A stretch of 64,000 bases of DNA from Enterococcus viikkiensis. Its GTDB lineage: Bacteria > Bacillota > Bacilli > Lactobacillales > Enterococcaceae. Made by a program: the position numbers and the translations under genes. This document shows, in pieces, positions 1-10,076 of the stretch; the first letter of the stretch is position 1, and every line of letters starts with the position of its first letter. The notes beneath the pieces were generated by a model. The model searched no databases, was not told the origin of the DNA, and saw only the letters and a list, made by a program, of their open reading frames with translations. Location: contig NZ_BJDW01000011.1 of the NCBI RefSeq assembly GCF_005405345.1, positions 1 through 64,000 of the forward strand. Reading direction: 5' to 3'.

Positions 1-358
1 ATTCTTTGGTCAGAACTATTTTGAGTGTAGCACAAATGGCTTTTTTAGTTGTCTAGCTTAATTTTACAATCGGCGAGGATAAAAAATTATTCTAAGCAAT
101 TTTTTTTACTGTGGTAATAATAAGAAGAAATTATTTTATTTATTGAAAAATAGCGAAAAGTGCTTAGGTATCCGCGGTGTAGCTTGTGAATATACTGAGA
201 AATTTGATATGATTTAGTTATTTAGTTATTTTTGAACAAGTAAAAATGAAAAGCATTTAAGCTGAACATTTGGCAATTTATTTCATAAGGATTATAGTTA
301 TTGTAGAACGGAAATTATTCTAGTTTTGTTATTCACAAATAGTAGGGGAGGAATTAAA
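1..358. other. Intergenic region upstream of cydA
   Basis: No open frame here resembles a protein. The stretch is AT-rich and holds the candidate cydA promoter (184-213) followed by an untranslated leader of about 140 nt. A TTGTGAA heptamer at 184-190 equals one half of the Rex operator consensus as I remember it (TTGTGAA-N4-TTCACAA), but the second half is not present. Confidence 0.5.
184..213 (+). promoter_or_regulatory. Candidate cydA promoter
   Basis: A -35-like TTGTGA (184-189) and a -10-like TATGAT (208-213) are separated by 18 bp. The -35 overlaps a Rex-like half-site, which would fit redox control of the bd oxidase, but this is inference and both boxes are imperfect. Confidence 0.35.
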
Positions 359-1777
359 ATGGATATAGTGACGTTGGCCCGTTTTCAGTTTGCCATGACA
401 ACGGTTTTTCACTTTTTCTTTGTGCCATTCTCAATCGGAATGGTCTTGGTTGTTGCCATTATGGAAACATTATATGTTAAAACGAAAAATGAAAAATACC
501 GTCAAATGGCGAAATTTTGGGGCAATATTTTTCTATTAAGTTTTGCGGTGGGCGTCGTGACCGGAATCATCCAAGAGTTTCAATTTGGGATGAACTGGTC
601 AGATTATTCTCGTTTTGTAGGGGATATTTTTGGCGCACCATTAGCTGTGGAGGCTTTATTGGCCTTCTTTATGGAGTCGACTTTCTTAGGACTCTGGATT
701 TTTACATGGGATCGAGTAAAACCAGGACTGCATCTTGTTTTTATTTGGTTAGTAACGATCGCATCAATGTTATCGGCTTTCTGGATCTTAGCCGCCAACA
801 GCTTCATGCAACATCCGGTAGGTTACGTACTTCGGAACGGTCGAGCAGAAATGACCGACTTTGCGGCGGTGATTGCTAATCCAAAAGTTTGGTATGAATT
901 CGGTCATGTTATCGCAGCGGCCATTACAATGGGTGGGATGATCGCAGCAGGACTTGCGGCTTTCCAATTGTTAAAACGGAAAGAACCAAAAATGCGTGAG
1001 TTTTTCAAGAAATCGATGCGCATCGGTTTAGTGATCACGTTATTTGGTTCGGTTATGGTCTTAGGTGCAGGGGATGCCCAAATGAAGGCCTTGATTGAAG
1101 GCCAGCCAATGAAGTTTGCGGCAATGGAAGGAACTTATGAGGATACCGGTGACCCGGCTGCCTGGACCTTGATTGCTTGGGACAATGAGCGGGAGCATAA
1201 ACAAGTCTTCGGTGTTCAAATTCCCTATATGTTAAGTATCCTGTCTTATAATAAACCATCTGGTTCAATCAAAGGGATGGATACCATCAATAAAGAGCTA
1301 GTCAAAAAATATGGCGATCGCAATTATTATCCACCAGTAAATGTCTTGTTTTGGAATTTTCGGATCATGGCCGGTTTTGGCATGCTAATGCTGTTAGTAG
1401 CGATTCTTGGCTTATTCTTTACACGTAAAAAGAATCCGATCTTGTATGAAAAACGTTGGATGCTGCGGGTAGTGGGACTTTGTACTTTCGCGCCTTTCAT
1501 AGCAAATACTGCCGGTTGGCTAGTGACTGAATTGGGTCGCTATCCGTGGACAGTCTATGGCTTGTTCACCATCGAAGACAGTGTTTCACCAAACGTTTCG
1601 GTGACTTCTTTATTAATTTCAAATACGATTTACTTCTTGTTGTTCTCAGGTCTGGCTATTACAATGATTTATTTAGTGAAGCGCGAGTTAAACAAAGGAC
1701 CAGAGTTAGACGAAGGGAAAAATATGGATCTAAAATCTGTCGATCCTTTTGATAAGGAGGCATTCACTCATGAGTAA
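359..1777 (+). CDS. cydA: Cytochrome bd ubiquinol oxidase subunit I (CydA)
   Basis: Catalytic subunit of cytochrome bd oxidase, a membrane quinol:O2 oxidoreductase that in enterococci works when haem is supplied. The 472-residue product is hydrophobic with many membrane segments. His18, in the N-terminal FHFFFVPFS segment, matches the conserved haem-ligand histidine. The quinol-binding Q-loop motif GQPMKFAAMEG lies near residues 248-258. The protein is shorter than the E. coli subunit, as in other Firmicutes with a short Q-loop. The ATG at 359 was chosen over one at 326 because GGGGAGG stands just before it and because the protein then begins MDIVTLARFQF as in the family. It overlaps cydB by 8 bp and heads cydABCD. 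Confidence 0.96.
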   Translation: MDIVTLARFQFAMTTVFHFFFVPFSIGMVLVVAIMETLYVKTKNEKYRQMAKFWGNIFLLSFAVGVVTGIIQEFQFGMNWSDYSRFVGDIFGAPLAVEALLAFFMESTFLGLWIFTWDRVKPGLHLVFIWLVTIASMLSAFWILAANSFMQHPVGYVLRNGRAEMTDFAAVIANPKVWYEFGHVIAAAITMGGMIAAGLAAFQLLKRKEPKMREFFKKSMRIGLVITLFGSVMVLGAGDAQMKALIEGQPMKFAAMEGTYEDTGDPAAWTLIAWDNEREHKQVFGVQIPYMLSILSYNKPSGSIKGMDTINKELVKKYGDRNYYPPVNVLFWNFRIMAGFGMLMLLVAILGLFFTRKKNPILYEKRWMLRVVGLCTFAPFIANTAGWLVTELGRYPWTVYGLFTIEDSVSPNVSVTSLLISNTIYFLLFSGLAITMIYLVKRELNKGPELDEGKNMDLKSVDPFDKEAFTHE

Positions 1778-2786
1778 TCTACAATTATTATGGTTTGTCT
1801 TAATTGGTGTTCTATTTTCCGGCTTCTTCTTTTTTGAAGGCTTTGACTTTGGTGTGGGGATGTCTGTTCGTACTTTGGCTCATGATGAAGGGGAGCGGGA
1901 TCAGATCGTCGAAACGATCGGACCGGTTTGGGACGGAAATGAAGTCTGGCTATTAACCGCCGGCGGAGCGATGTTTGCTTCATTCCCTTATTGGTATGCT
2001 TCATTGTTCAGTGGTTTCTATTTGATTCTGTTCATTATTTTGTTTGGGTTGATTATCCGCGGGGTTTCTTTTGAGTTCCGTAGTCATATGCCAAAAGAAC
2101 GCAAACAATTGTGGAATTGGACTTTGGCCATAGGTAGTTTTATCGTACCATTTTTCTTTGGGGTGCTATTTATTAGCATGGTTCAAGGGATGCCATTGGA
2201 TGCGGACCACAATATGATGGCAACTTTTACAGACTACATTAATTTATACTCGATTGTCGGAGGCGTAGCGTTGACTTTGTTGTGTTACTTGCATGGGTTG
2301 AACTATATCGCTTTGCGGACGGAAGGCCCCATTCGTTATCGGGCAAAAAACTACGCGAAGTTTTTATATGGCGTATTGTACGTGGGCCTAGTCATCTTCG
2401 CAATTTTAATGTATTTCAAAACGGATTTCTTCCAGAATAATTTTGCGGTGACGTTGGCCTTGTTGGCACTAATCGTTCTCTTGACGGTGATTGCCAATGT
2501 GTCAGTCTTTAGAGACAAAGAGCTTATCGCACTGATCGCTAGTGGTTTCACCTTGATCGCTTTAGTAGCATTATTATTCAGTGGTTTATTTCCACGGGTT
2601 TTAATTAGTTCAATTCCAGGAAATGATTTATTGATCGAGAATGCTTCTTCAAGTCCTTATACTTTGAAGATCATGTCTTATATTTCATTGACGATCTTAC
2701 CATTTGTTTTGGCTTATACGGCTTGGACCTATTACATCTTCCGTAAACGGATTAAACACCCGCATGCCGTGGGGGTTGAACAATGA
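1770..2786 (+). CDS. cydB: Cytochrome bd ubiquinol oxidase subunit II (CydB)
   Basis: Second subunit of cytochrome bd oxidase, a partner of CydA in the membrane. The 338-residue product begins MSNLQLLWFVLIGVLFSGFF, contains the family-typical FFEGFDFGVG segment and GPVWDGNEVWLL near residue 55, and has about eight hydrophobic spans. The ATG at 1770 is preceded by AAGGAGG. A longer reading from 1749 would start inside cydA and lacks a ribosome site. The start lies 8 bp inside cydA and the stop overlaps the next ATG as ATGA, indicating translational coupling across the operon. Confidence 0.96.
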   Translation: MSNLQLLWFVLIGVLFSGFFFFEGFDFGVGMSVRTLAHDEGERDQIVETIGPVWDGNEVWLLTAGGAMFASFPYWYASLFSGFYLILFIILFGLIIRGVSFEFRSHMPKERKQLWNWTLAIGSFIVPFFFGVLFISMVQGMPLDADHNMMATFTDYINLYSIVGGVALTLLCYLHGLNYIALRTEGPIRYRAKNYAKFLYGVLYVGLVIFAILMYFKTDFFQNNFAVTLALLALIVLLTVIANVSVFRDKELIALIASGFTLIALVALLFSGLFPRVLISSIPGNDLLIENASSSPYTLKIMSYISLTILPFVLAYTAWTYYIFRKRIKHPHAVGVEQ

Positions 2787-4495
2787 TCGACAAGAAGTTA
2801 TTACAACTTCCCGGGATCAAAAAAATTCTTGGATTGCTTGCAGGATCTGCTGTCCTGCAAGCAATCTTTATAATTGGGCAGGCATTCGGTTTAGCACTTA
2901 CCATTACCCATTTATGGAACGGTGCCAAGCTGGAAGGACAAGTGGCGTGGATGGCGCTGTTTTTTATTTCTTTTGCCTTGCGTCATTTAATGACCTATTT
3001 ACGGGAACGCGTATTAGAAGAATATGCCTATCAGCAAGCAAAAACATTACGTAGTCAACTACTGCAAAAGATTTTTCGGCTAGGACCACAAGTTGTTCAA
3101 AAACAAGGAACGGGCAGTCTGGTCACGACGACTTTAGATGGAATCAATCAAGTAGAGGAATACCTCCATTTGATTTTACCGAAGATGTTGAACATGATGA
3201 TCATTCCGTGGATTTTATTGGTCGCAGTATTTGTCTTAGATTGGAAGTCGGGGGTTGTACTGCTCGTTGTTTTTCCTTTGATTATTATTTTTATGATCAT
3301 CTTGGGCTATGCTGCCCAAAGTAAAGCTGATAAACAATACAAAAGTTTTCAATTGTTGTCGAATCACTTTATTGATTCCTTGCGGGGCATTGATACGTTG
3401 AAATTCTTTGGTATCAGCAAACAATATAGCAAAAGTATCTTCACCACCAGTGAACGTTTCCGCAAAGCGACGATGAGTACGCTGAAGGTTGCGATCCTTT
3501 CCACATTTGCTTTGGATTTCTTTACTACCCTTTCTGTGGCGGTAGTGGCGGTGTTGTTAGGTCTGCGTTTAATCAACGAAACGATCTTTTTATTCCCAGC
3601 GCTGACTGTTTTGATCTTAGCACCAGAATATTTTTTACCGATTCGTGATTTTTCTAGCGATTATCATGCCACTTTGGATGGAAAAAATGCAATGGATGAT
3701 GTCCAACAGATTTTAGATTTAGAAGAAACACAAGATGAAGTGTTAGACTTAGCAACCTGGTCTGCCGATAGCCAACTAGCGGTCCATCTGACTCATCATT
3801 ATGAGGGGAAATTAGGTGCAGCGGTAGATTTTAATGTAAAAGGCTATCAAAAAATCGGTGTAATTGGCATGAGTGGGTCAGGAAAATCCACGTTGATTAA
3901 TTTACTTAGCGGATTTTTACGACCGGATGAAAGCCAAATTCAGCTTGATGATCAGCCTTTGAGAGCGTTTGATCAACCGAAGTGGCAGGAACAATTGATT
4001 TATATTCCGCAAAATCCCTATATTTTCCAGCGCTCTGTGCGAGAAAATATCGCCTTTTATCATCCTGATGCTAGCGAGGAAGAAATCTTGCAGGCTGTGG
4101 CGGTGACGGGGTTGAGGGAACTGTTAGCGGAATTACCAGAGGGGTTGGAGACAATATTGGGAGAAGGCGCTCGAACATTAAGCGGCGGGCAAGCACAGCG
4201 AATTGCTTTGGCACGGGCGTTTCTTGATCAAGAGCGGAAAATTTTGTTATTCGACGAACCGACTGCTCATTTAGATATTGAGACAGAGGTTGAGTTGAAG
4301 GAACGAATGTTGCCGTTGATGGAAAATCGTTTGGTTTTCTTCGCAACCCATCGTCTCCATTGGTTGGCTGAGATGGATTATTTATTAGTGATGGATCACG
4401 GCCAATTAGTCGAGCAAGGAACGTTAGAAGAATTGAAACAAAAAAATGGTGCCTTTACAAAATTAAGTCAGGCATTGCGAGGTGAAAAGGAATGA
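2783..4495 (+). CDS. cydD: Thiol reductant ABC exporter subunit CydD (first CydDC half)
   Basis: Half of the heterodimeric ABC exporter CydDC, which moves thiols (cysteine, glutathione) and/or haem-related substrates across the membrane and is needed for cytochrome bd assembly. The 570-residue product has an N-terminal six-helix transmembrane domain and a C-terminal ATPase domain. Visible motifs are Walker A GMSGSGKST near residue 362, signature LSGGQAQRIALARAF near 465 and Walker B ILLFDEPTAHLD near 488. It overlaps cydB and the next gene by ATGA junctions. Naming differs between genera: in the positional cydABCD scheme this gene is called cydC. The assignment to the CydD type rests on gene order. 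Confidence 0.88.
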   Translation: MIDKKLLQLPGIKKILGLLAGSAVLQAIFIIGQAFGLALTITHLWNGAKLEGQVAWMALFFISFALRHLMTYLRERVLEEYAYQQAKTLRSQLLQKIFRLGPQVVQKQGTGSLVTTTLDGINQVEEYLHLILPKMLNMMIIPWILLVAVFVLDWKSGVVLLVVFPLIIIFMIILGYAAQSKADKQYKSFQLLSNHFIDSLRGIDTLKFFGISKQYSKSIFTTSERFRKATMSTLKVAILSTFALDFFTTLSVAVVAVLLGLRLINETIFLFPALTVLILAPEYFLPIRDFSSDYHATLDGKNAMDDVQQILDLEETQDEVLDLATWSADSQLAVHLTHHYEGKLGAAVDFNVKGYQKIGVIGMSGSGKSTLINLLSGFLRPDESQIQLDDQPLRAFDQPKWQEQLIYIPQNPYIFQRSVRENIAFYHPDASEEEILQAVAVTGLRELLAELPEGLETILGEGARTLSGGQAQRIALARAFLDQERKILLFDEPTAHLDIETEVELKERMLPLMENRLVFFATHRLHWLAEMDYLLVMDHGQLVEQGTLEELKQKNGAFTKLSQALRGEKE

Positions 4496-6240
4496 ACCGA
4501 ATCGGATTATTTACAGCATTAAAACATGACGAATGGGTCAAGCCTTTTTTCAAGCAATACAGAAAATCCTTAATCTTAGCTCTGACGTTAGGAGTCATTA
4601 CCTTTTTCTGTGCGGGTGCGTTAATGTTTAATTCAGGCTATTTGATCAGTCGAGCGGCATCTTTACCAGAAAATATTTTGTTGATTTATATTCCTATTGT
4701 TTTGACACGGGCCTTTGGGATCGGTCGACCGGTCTTTCGCTATGTAGAACGCTTAGTCAGTCATAACTGGGTTTTGAAGATGACCTCGAATCTGCGGGTG
4801 AAGCTTTATGATTCGTTAGAGCAAGATGCCATTTTCTTTAAACAAAAACACCGGACGGGGGATATTCTAGGGTTGCTATCGGAAGATATCAATCATATCC
4901 AAAATTTGTATTTACGAACGATTTTTCCTACGATCATCGCTTGGTTATTGTATGGTTTGATCATTCTCGGCATCGGTTATTTCTCACCATTTTTTGCTTT
5001 AGGAATGCTGCTGCTTTTAGGTGTAGTTGTATTCTTGTTGCCCTTGTGGTCTGTCTTAGTTAATGGTGCTCGCCAAGAACAACAGAAGCAAATGAAAAAT
5101 CAGTTGTATAGTGATTTGACGGATAATGTTTTAGGCGTGTCCGATTGGATCTTTAGTCAACGAGGGCAGGATTATGTGAACCACCACGAAGAATCTGAAG
5201 AAGCCTTACGAGGAATCAATCGTAAATTGCAAAGCTTTCAACGAAAACGCAATTTTCTATTGCAATTAATGTTTGGCGTGATTACACTGGCATTAATTCT
5301 TTGGACAAGTCAGCAATTTCCTGGCAATCACGGTGGAGCTGCAAACTGGATTGCTGCTTTTGTTTTGTCAGTCTTTCCATTAATCGATGCCTTTGCACCA
5401 TTACCAGCGGCTGCTCAAGAAACAAATAGTTATCAAGATTCCATTGTTAACTTGAATCAGTTGCCAAAGGTTGAAAAAGAGCAAGGCGAAGCGCCTACTC
5501 TTGAAGGTCCAAAAACCTTGACGATAGAAAATGTTTCTTACTATTATCCTGATAGTCCCAAAGAAGTTTTAGCCGGGATTGATTTGACCCTTAAACCCGG
5601 TGAAAAAATCGCGATCCTTGGCCGTAGCGGGTCGGGGAAAAGCACATTAGCCAATTTGATTCGTGGTGATTTACGGACAACGAAAGGAAAAATTACTCTA
5701 AACGGTGTTGAGACCTATCGCTTTCAAGATGATATTAGTAATTACCTTGGCGTCATTCACCAAACGCCGTATCTTTTTCACACAACGATCATCAATAATT
5801 TACGAATCGGTCGGGAAACGGCGACGGAAGAGGAAGTCTGGCAAGTACTTCAGCGGGTCGGTTTGAAAGAATTGGTTGAGAGACTACCAGAAAGACTAGA
5901 AACGATGGTAGATGAAGCCGGTCTGCGGTTTTCTGGTGGTGAGCGGCAACGGATGGCCTTGGCACGGATTCTATTACAAGAAGTGCCAATTATTTTATTA
6001 GATGAGCCAACGGTTGGCCTCGATCCAGTGACAGAGCAAGCATTGATCGATACCTTCTTCAATCAACTACAAGATAAAACGATCATTTGGATTACCCATC
6101 ACTTGCAAGGAATTGATGAAATGGACCAAGTTATTTTTATTGAAGATGGCAAATTAACGATGCAAGGCAGTCCTAATGAACTAAGAAAAACCAATAACCA
6201 CTATCGAAAACTGCAACAAATCGATAAAGGAATCTTATAG
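4492..6240 (+). CDS. cydC: Thiol reductant ABC exporter subunit CydC (second CydDC half)
   Basis: Second half of the CydDC exporter required for maturation of cytochrome bd. It has 582 residues: a six-helix transmembrane domain, then an ATPase domain with Walker A GRSGSGKST near residue 378, signature FSGGERQRMALARIL near 480 and Walker B IILLDEPTVGLD near 500. It overlaps the preceding gene by ATGA and is followed by an intrinsic terminator, so it closes the cyd operon. In cydABCD nomenclature it is cydD. Confidence 0.88.
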   Translation: MNRIGLFTALKHDEWVKPFFKQYRKSLILALTLGVITFFCAGALMFNSGYLISRAASLPENILLIYIPIVLTRAFGIGRPVFRYVERLVSHNWVLKMTSNLRVKLYDSLEQDAIFFKQKHRTGDILGLLSEDINHIQNLYLRTIFPTIIAWLLYGLIILGIGYFSPFFALGMLLLLGVVVFLLPLWSVLVNGARQEQQKQMKNQLYSDLTDNVLGVSDWIFSQRGQDYVNHHEESEEALRGINRKLQSFQRKRNFLLQLMFGVITLALILWTSQQFPGNHGGAANWIAAFVLSVFPLIDAFAPLPAAAQETNSYQDSIVNLNQLPKVEKEQGEAPTLEGPKTLTIENVSYYYPDSPKEVLAGIDLTLKPGEKIAILGRSGSGKSTLANLIRGDLRTTKGKITLNGVETYRFQDDISNYLGVIHQTPYLFHTTIINNLRIGRETATEEEVWQVLQRVGLKELVERLPERLETMVDEAGLRFSGGERQRMALARILLQEVPIILLDEPTVGLDPVTEQALIDTFFNQLQDKTIIWITHHLQGIDEMDQVIFIEDGKLTMQGSPNELRKTNNHYRKLQQIDKGIL

Positions 6241-6256
6241 ACCATAGGGAAAAGGA

Positions 6257-6293
6257 AACTTCGCTAGTTAAATGCTAGGGGAGTTTTTTTTTT
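6257..6293 (+). terminator. Intrinsic terminator of cydABCD
   Basis: An imperfect stem (ACTTCGCTAG with CTAGGGGAGT, one G-U pair and one mismatch) is followed by ten T residues, 17 bp after the last cyd stop codon. Confidence 0.75.
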
Positions 6294-7142
6294 GTACTTA
6301 GATTAGCACTAACTAGCGAACTAAAAATATCGCATACGAAATTAGTGCATTTCTACTTCCCAGCAGCTAGAGCACTACTGCTTAAGTGCTTTTCTCAAGA
6401 CGACTGTATGAAAAAGCCCGTTCTTCATGTAGCTGTACTCGGTGATGTATCACCCACAATTTATAAGCTTCAAAAAATGAAATTATCACCAACCAGTTGA
6501 TTCCCCATTAGTATCGTACAGAAGTTTAGTAGATCAGAGTCATTTGGAAAAGCAGCTAACTTTCAATCAGTGGGAAACGCGTACTATATTAATGGTAAAT
6601 CTGGAAGAATTAAATGATTGTCCAAAGAAATTTTGGCTCCAAAAGAGTTCCGCAAGCTGCTTGAAATCGTCTAGAAGATTGAAGTCTCATAAAAGTCTTT
6701 TTAAATAGTTAATAAAAAACTTTATAATGACTCTTTGGTTTTAAATTAGATGAAAATGTACCATCAAAAGGCAGATAAATTCTTAATCTGTCAGAAGATG
6801 TTAACGCTTAGGAGCTTTTAAAAAACCATTTAAAAACTTTATTTGAGTCGCTTATTCGGGATTTTTTTCGAACCACAAAATAGGTATCGATGAAGATAAT
6901 TTGATTTCAACTAATTAAAAGTATCCAGATTCTATTAGATTGTTTCCACAAATTATTTGCTCACACAGAATTGTTTAGCTAAAGGAAAGTTATGATAAAA
7001 AGTCGCTACCCCTTATTTTAGACTTTCCTTATTCAAAAATAGATACTATTAGTTATTTAACGAGCAGTTTCTACTTAAACACTAGTTTTCCCCTTATTCT
7101 ATAAATGAAAGAGAAAGTAGACCTACTTAAGGGGGAACACGA
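6294..7142. other. Gene-poor interval between cyd and the sortase-like gene
   Basis: About 850 bp without a recognisable gene. One + strand frame from about 6525 to 6708 stays open for some 60 codons but has no start or ribosome site and resembles no family I know. A weak hairpin with a TTTT tail lies at 6370-6394 and a 9-bp perfect inverted repeat at 6982-7030. The pattern suggests decayed sequence. Confidence 0.4.
6982..7030. repeat. 9-bp perfect inverted repeat
   Basis: AAGGAAAGT (6982-6990) and ACTTTCCTT (7022-7030) are exact reverse complements separated by 31 bp. No T tract follows either arm, so it is not an obvious terminator. It lies about 110 bp upstream of the sortase-like gene. 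Confidence 0.45.
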
Positions 7143-7867
7143 ATGGGGACTTTTTTTAAATTGATGGTGGTTGTCACTTTGTTTCTAGCATCTAACGGAG
7201 CTTCGGTCTTCGGTTACTCAGAGCAAAGTAAGAAAGGAGAAACCAGCCAAGCAAAAGGGCAACAAACAATTTCGAAAAGTAGCGAGTATCATGAAACTAA
7301 AAAAGGCAGGCTGTCCAGGATAAAACAACTTCATCAGAATCTACCAGCTTACACATTGGATCAACTCAAGCAAAAACTATCACTGAAGAATCTACTGCTT
7401 CAACAACAACCCAGACAGTAGAAGAACCAGTAGCAGCAACTCAAGCAACGGAAACACAACAAGTTATGCAGTTAAAAATAAACGGACAATTCATCTCTTA
7501 TACGAATGCAGGTCAGGAAAATGGGCAAGCAATCATTGACGCAAACCCAAATGAGGGAGCAACTTGGGGCGGTGTTCCCACTCAATCAGGCCAGGACAAT
7601 GCCAACACGCATTTCATTGGTCATAATCCCGGTATTTTTAAGGTACTCTTTTCACTAAACCCAGGTGCAACCATCAGTGTAACTGACGTGACAGGTGTTA
7701 TTACCCACTATCATGTCACACAAATCGTCACAGTTGACGATAGTGGGTATACATCCGCCGGTAAGGATTATTGGAATCAAATTACTGGTACTGACGGTGG
7801 TGAACGAATTACCTTGCAAACCTGTATCAATGCTGATTACAACTTGATAGTTTTTGCAAATGCTTAA
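7143..7867 (+). pseudogene. Secreted sortase-fold protein, split by one frameshift
   Basis: Two frames together read as one secreted protein. The first begins at 7143 after AAGGGGGA and encodes a signal peptide (MGTFFKLMVVVTLFLASNGA...) and a polar Ser/Lys-rich linker. The second carries a Thr/Gln-rich linker, then a sortase-like domain with FIGHNP (catalytic-His region) and TLQTC (catalytic-Cys signature). The frames join at a run of six A (7299-7304): one extra A restores HETKK followed by RQAVQDKTT and the rest without a stop. The Arg normally found after the sortase Cys is not seen; the tail reads DYNLIVFA. No C-terminal membrane anchor is present. It may be a pseudogene, a phase-variable gene or a sequencing error. 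Confidence 0.75.
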
Positions 7868-7874
7868 TTAAACC

Positions 7875-7907
7875 ATGCTAGGCCTCTTTTGGCTTAGCAT
7901 TTTTTGC
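7875..7907 (+). terminator. Terminator of the sortase-like gene
   Basis: GCTAGGCC and GGCTTAGC pair (one G-U) around a short loop and are followed by ATTTTTT, directly after the stop codon at 7867. Confidence 0.75.
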
Positions 7908-7910
7908 ACA

Positions 7911-7942
7911 AAAAAGAGCTAAGCATCGATGCCTTAGCTCAT
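7911..7942 (-). terminator. Terminator of the Mga-like regulator gene
   Basis: On the - strand GAGCTAAG and CTTAGCTC form an 8-bp stem followed by TTTTTT, about 25 bp after the stop of the gene ending at 7966. Confidence 0.75.
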
Positions 7943-7965
7943 TAAAGTTATTGTTGCGCGGATAG

Positions 7966-9501
7966 TTAGGAATAATAAATTTCTTTTGCCGATTTTGATT
8001 TGATATTACCCAATTTGGTTAATTGTATTTGGGCAGCCCTTTTCTGCGTCACTACTATGAAGTTCCATAGGTTTTCACGATCGGAGGCCGAAAAGAAGTT
8101 GTTTACAATCAAGCAATTTTCGTTTTCATAGCCGTTGATGGGGTTATTACTAAGAACGATATCGTATTGAGTAAAATCAGTAAAGTCTTCAGCGCTTAAA
8201 GAAATAACCGACTCATTGTAAATTGAAAGAGTAACTCGTCCGTGGTAATTCGTACTTAAAAAGTCTTTTAACATTTCCGCATGCTTGCGCCCCAAATCGC
8301 TAACAATCAGAATTGAAACCTTGCGTCGTAAATGCTCCAAGTGGATCGGCAGATGAGCCCATTCCTTCATTAGTAGAAAGAAAACATTGTTTAGCCGAAT
8401 ATCCGTCCAAAGCTTCTGATTCTTTTTCTCAATATCCTCTAAATGACTTTTTACGATACTAGAGAAAATAGGGTAGACTAGCTGTATTTCGCGCGCGAAC
8501 TTCTGATACTTATCAAACAGCAGATTCTGCTGATAGGGATAGAAATTGTATTCTACATACCATGACATCATCTCCTGAACGATTTTCCGGCGATCTTCCT
8601 CCATTAATGGGAAATCGATCGACTCAGACACGTTGTCTAAAAAAGTATTAATCTTCGCATCCATTCGCACGCTTTGTTGCGGGTTGTCCCAGTTATAGAA
8701 TTCATGAAAAACAGTATGGCTGATCTCCTTATACCATTTTTTAGGTAGAGTGAAGGGCATTTCGTCTAACAAATGTTCTGCGAAGGGGCGACTATACTCT
8801 AGGACTTTTTCAATCGTGTCGTATTCCTCTTGATAAATCTTATCCGGCAAATAAAAGCCTTGCTGCATTCGATTCAGCGTAACCAAAAGCAGATAAGCAG
8901 ACTCCTGAATCTCGCGATCGTCGAGGGACACATCAAAATCAGTTGATGTCCGCATAATAAAGCAGGTGGCGGCTTCATGGTCTACAGTAAAGGGCCACTG
9001 GTTGACACCATAGGCTTCTGTAAAATATTCTTGATAAAAAAAACGAACCCATCGTTCATCTTTTGCAGTAATTCGAAAAGGTGCTCGTTCTAACTTTAAG
9101 CCTCGACGTTCCAAAAATTCCTCTAATGCATTGATCATTCTGTAAAAAGAAGCCTCGCTGATAAACAGTTCATTGATCCAATATTCTGCATCTTGATGGG
9201 CTTCATAGAGCATTTTTTCGACAAATTGAAACTCCAACGATTCATGAAAAATCAACCCATAGACATTCCCTAATTTATTTGAAGTTAGATTATTTAAACG
9301 TACGCCTTGAAACTTTGAATATTCGATGTAAATAAAATCGCCCCAAAAATCATTGATAAAATCAATGTCAGATAATAAGGTTTTCACAGAGCAGTCCGCG
9401 TGTTTGGCTGCTTCTTTGACATCACACCAAGAGGGGAGCTGATCGAGGAATTCAACAAATTCAATTCGACGGTAGGTAGAAGAATTAAGTAATTTTTTCA
9501 T
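7966..9501 (-). CDS. Mga-type transcriptional regulator
   Basis: Predicted DNA-binding regulator of the Mga/AtxA class, which control surface and virulence genes and often contain PTS-regulation-like domains. It has 511 residues. The N-terminal region (about 1-60) contains a helix-turn-helix-like stretch (DVKEAAKHADCSVKTLLSDI). The middle carries the NQWPFTV segment, which resembles FWPFTV in the second Mga-like protein of this window (52831-54294). The start has AAGGAGAG nine bases upstream. It has its own terminator and no co-oriented neighbour, so its target is not evident; the adjacent secreted sortase-like gene is a candidate only by position. Confidence 0.8.
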   Translation of the reverse strand: MKKLLNSSTYRRIEFVEFLDQLPSWCDVKEAAKHADCSVKTLLSDIDFINDFWGDFIYIEYSKFQGVRLNNLTSNKLGNVYGLIFHESLEFQFVEKMLYEAHQDAEYWINELFISEASFYRMINALEEFLERRGLKLERAPFRITAKDERWVRFFYQEYFTEAYGVNQWPFTVDHEAATCFIMRTSTDFDVSLDDREIQESAYLLLVTLNRMQQGFYLPDKIYQEEYDTIEKVLEYSRPFAEHLLDEMPFTLPKKWYKEISHTVFHEFYNWDNPQQSVRMDAKINTFLDNVSESIDFPLMEEDRRKIVQEMMSWYVEYNFYPYQQNLLFDKYQKFAREIQLVYPIFSSIVKSHLEDIEKKNQKLWTDIRLNNVFFLLMKEWAHLPIHLEHLRRKVSILIVSDLGRKHAEMLKDFLSTNYHGRVTLSIYNESVISLSAEDFTDFTQYDIVLSNNPINGYENENCLIVNNFFSASDRENLWNFIVVTQKRAAQIQLTKLGNIKSKSAKEIYYS

Positions 9502-9842
9502 ACGGCTCTCCTTTTAAATAAAATGAAGTTATTACCATAATTTTACCGATTATTTAATGAAAAAGCGAGTCATTTAACGAACGATCGAAAAATAAATTTT
9601 TTCGGTTTTTGTAAAAGAGAGAATCTATTGATTGCTGGGACAGAATGAAGTGCCGTCCTAAAATACGAACGCTTTCTGACTGGAAGGTGTTTGTTTAAGG
9701 TTTTAGAATAATGTTAGTTTTTCTTAAACCATAAAGGAGTCGGATTCCAACGTGCTACAGAACGTCAGCAATCCGTAGTTTTAGTCAAACGTAGTTGAGC
9801 ACAAAAAAAATAAGTTGCAGTTAGTTGAGAAAAATCTTTAGG

Positions 9843-9920
9843 TGCATAATGACTAATAGCAACTAGCGAATGAAGCATTTTAAAATAGATTCAACCAGTT
9901 AGTTGCTCTTCATTTGCATC
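9843..9920. repeat. Imperfect inverted repeat
   Basis: AGCAACTA (9858-9865) and TAGTTGCT (9900-9907) are perfect complements. Flanking TGCATAATGA and a TGCATCATTA-like sequence extend the symmetry with gaps. No T tract follows. Function unknown. Confidence 0.4.
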
Positions 9921-10076
9921 ATTAGATGTCTAAAGAGCTCGTTAATTTACTTAGACAATCAACACTGAATGACTCAAACACAACTATAGTGGTTGCTGCT
10001 AAGAAATTTACAAAGCTGCCTGATTAGTAGAACTAGTAGACAACTGATTAAGCAGTTAGGAAAGTTAAAAACGTGA

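Noticed and set aside
7298-7305. Programmed -1 ribosomal frameshift on A-AAA-AAG in the sortase-like gene
   Set aside because: The six A and G are present, but the zero-frame codons are AAA AAA GGC, so the heptamer is not in the phase needed for tandem slippage. Single-tRNA or transcriptional slippage remains possible.
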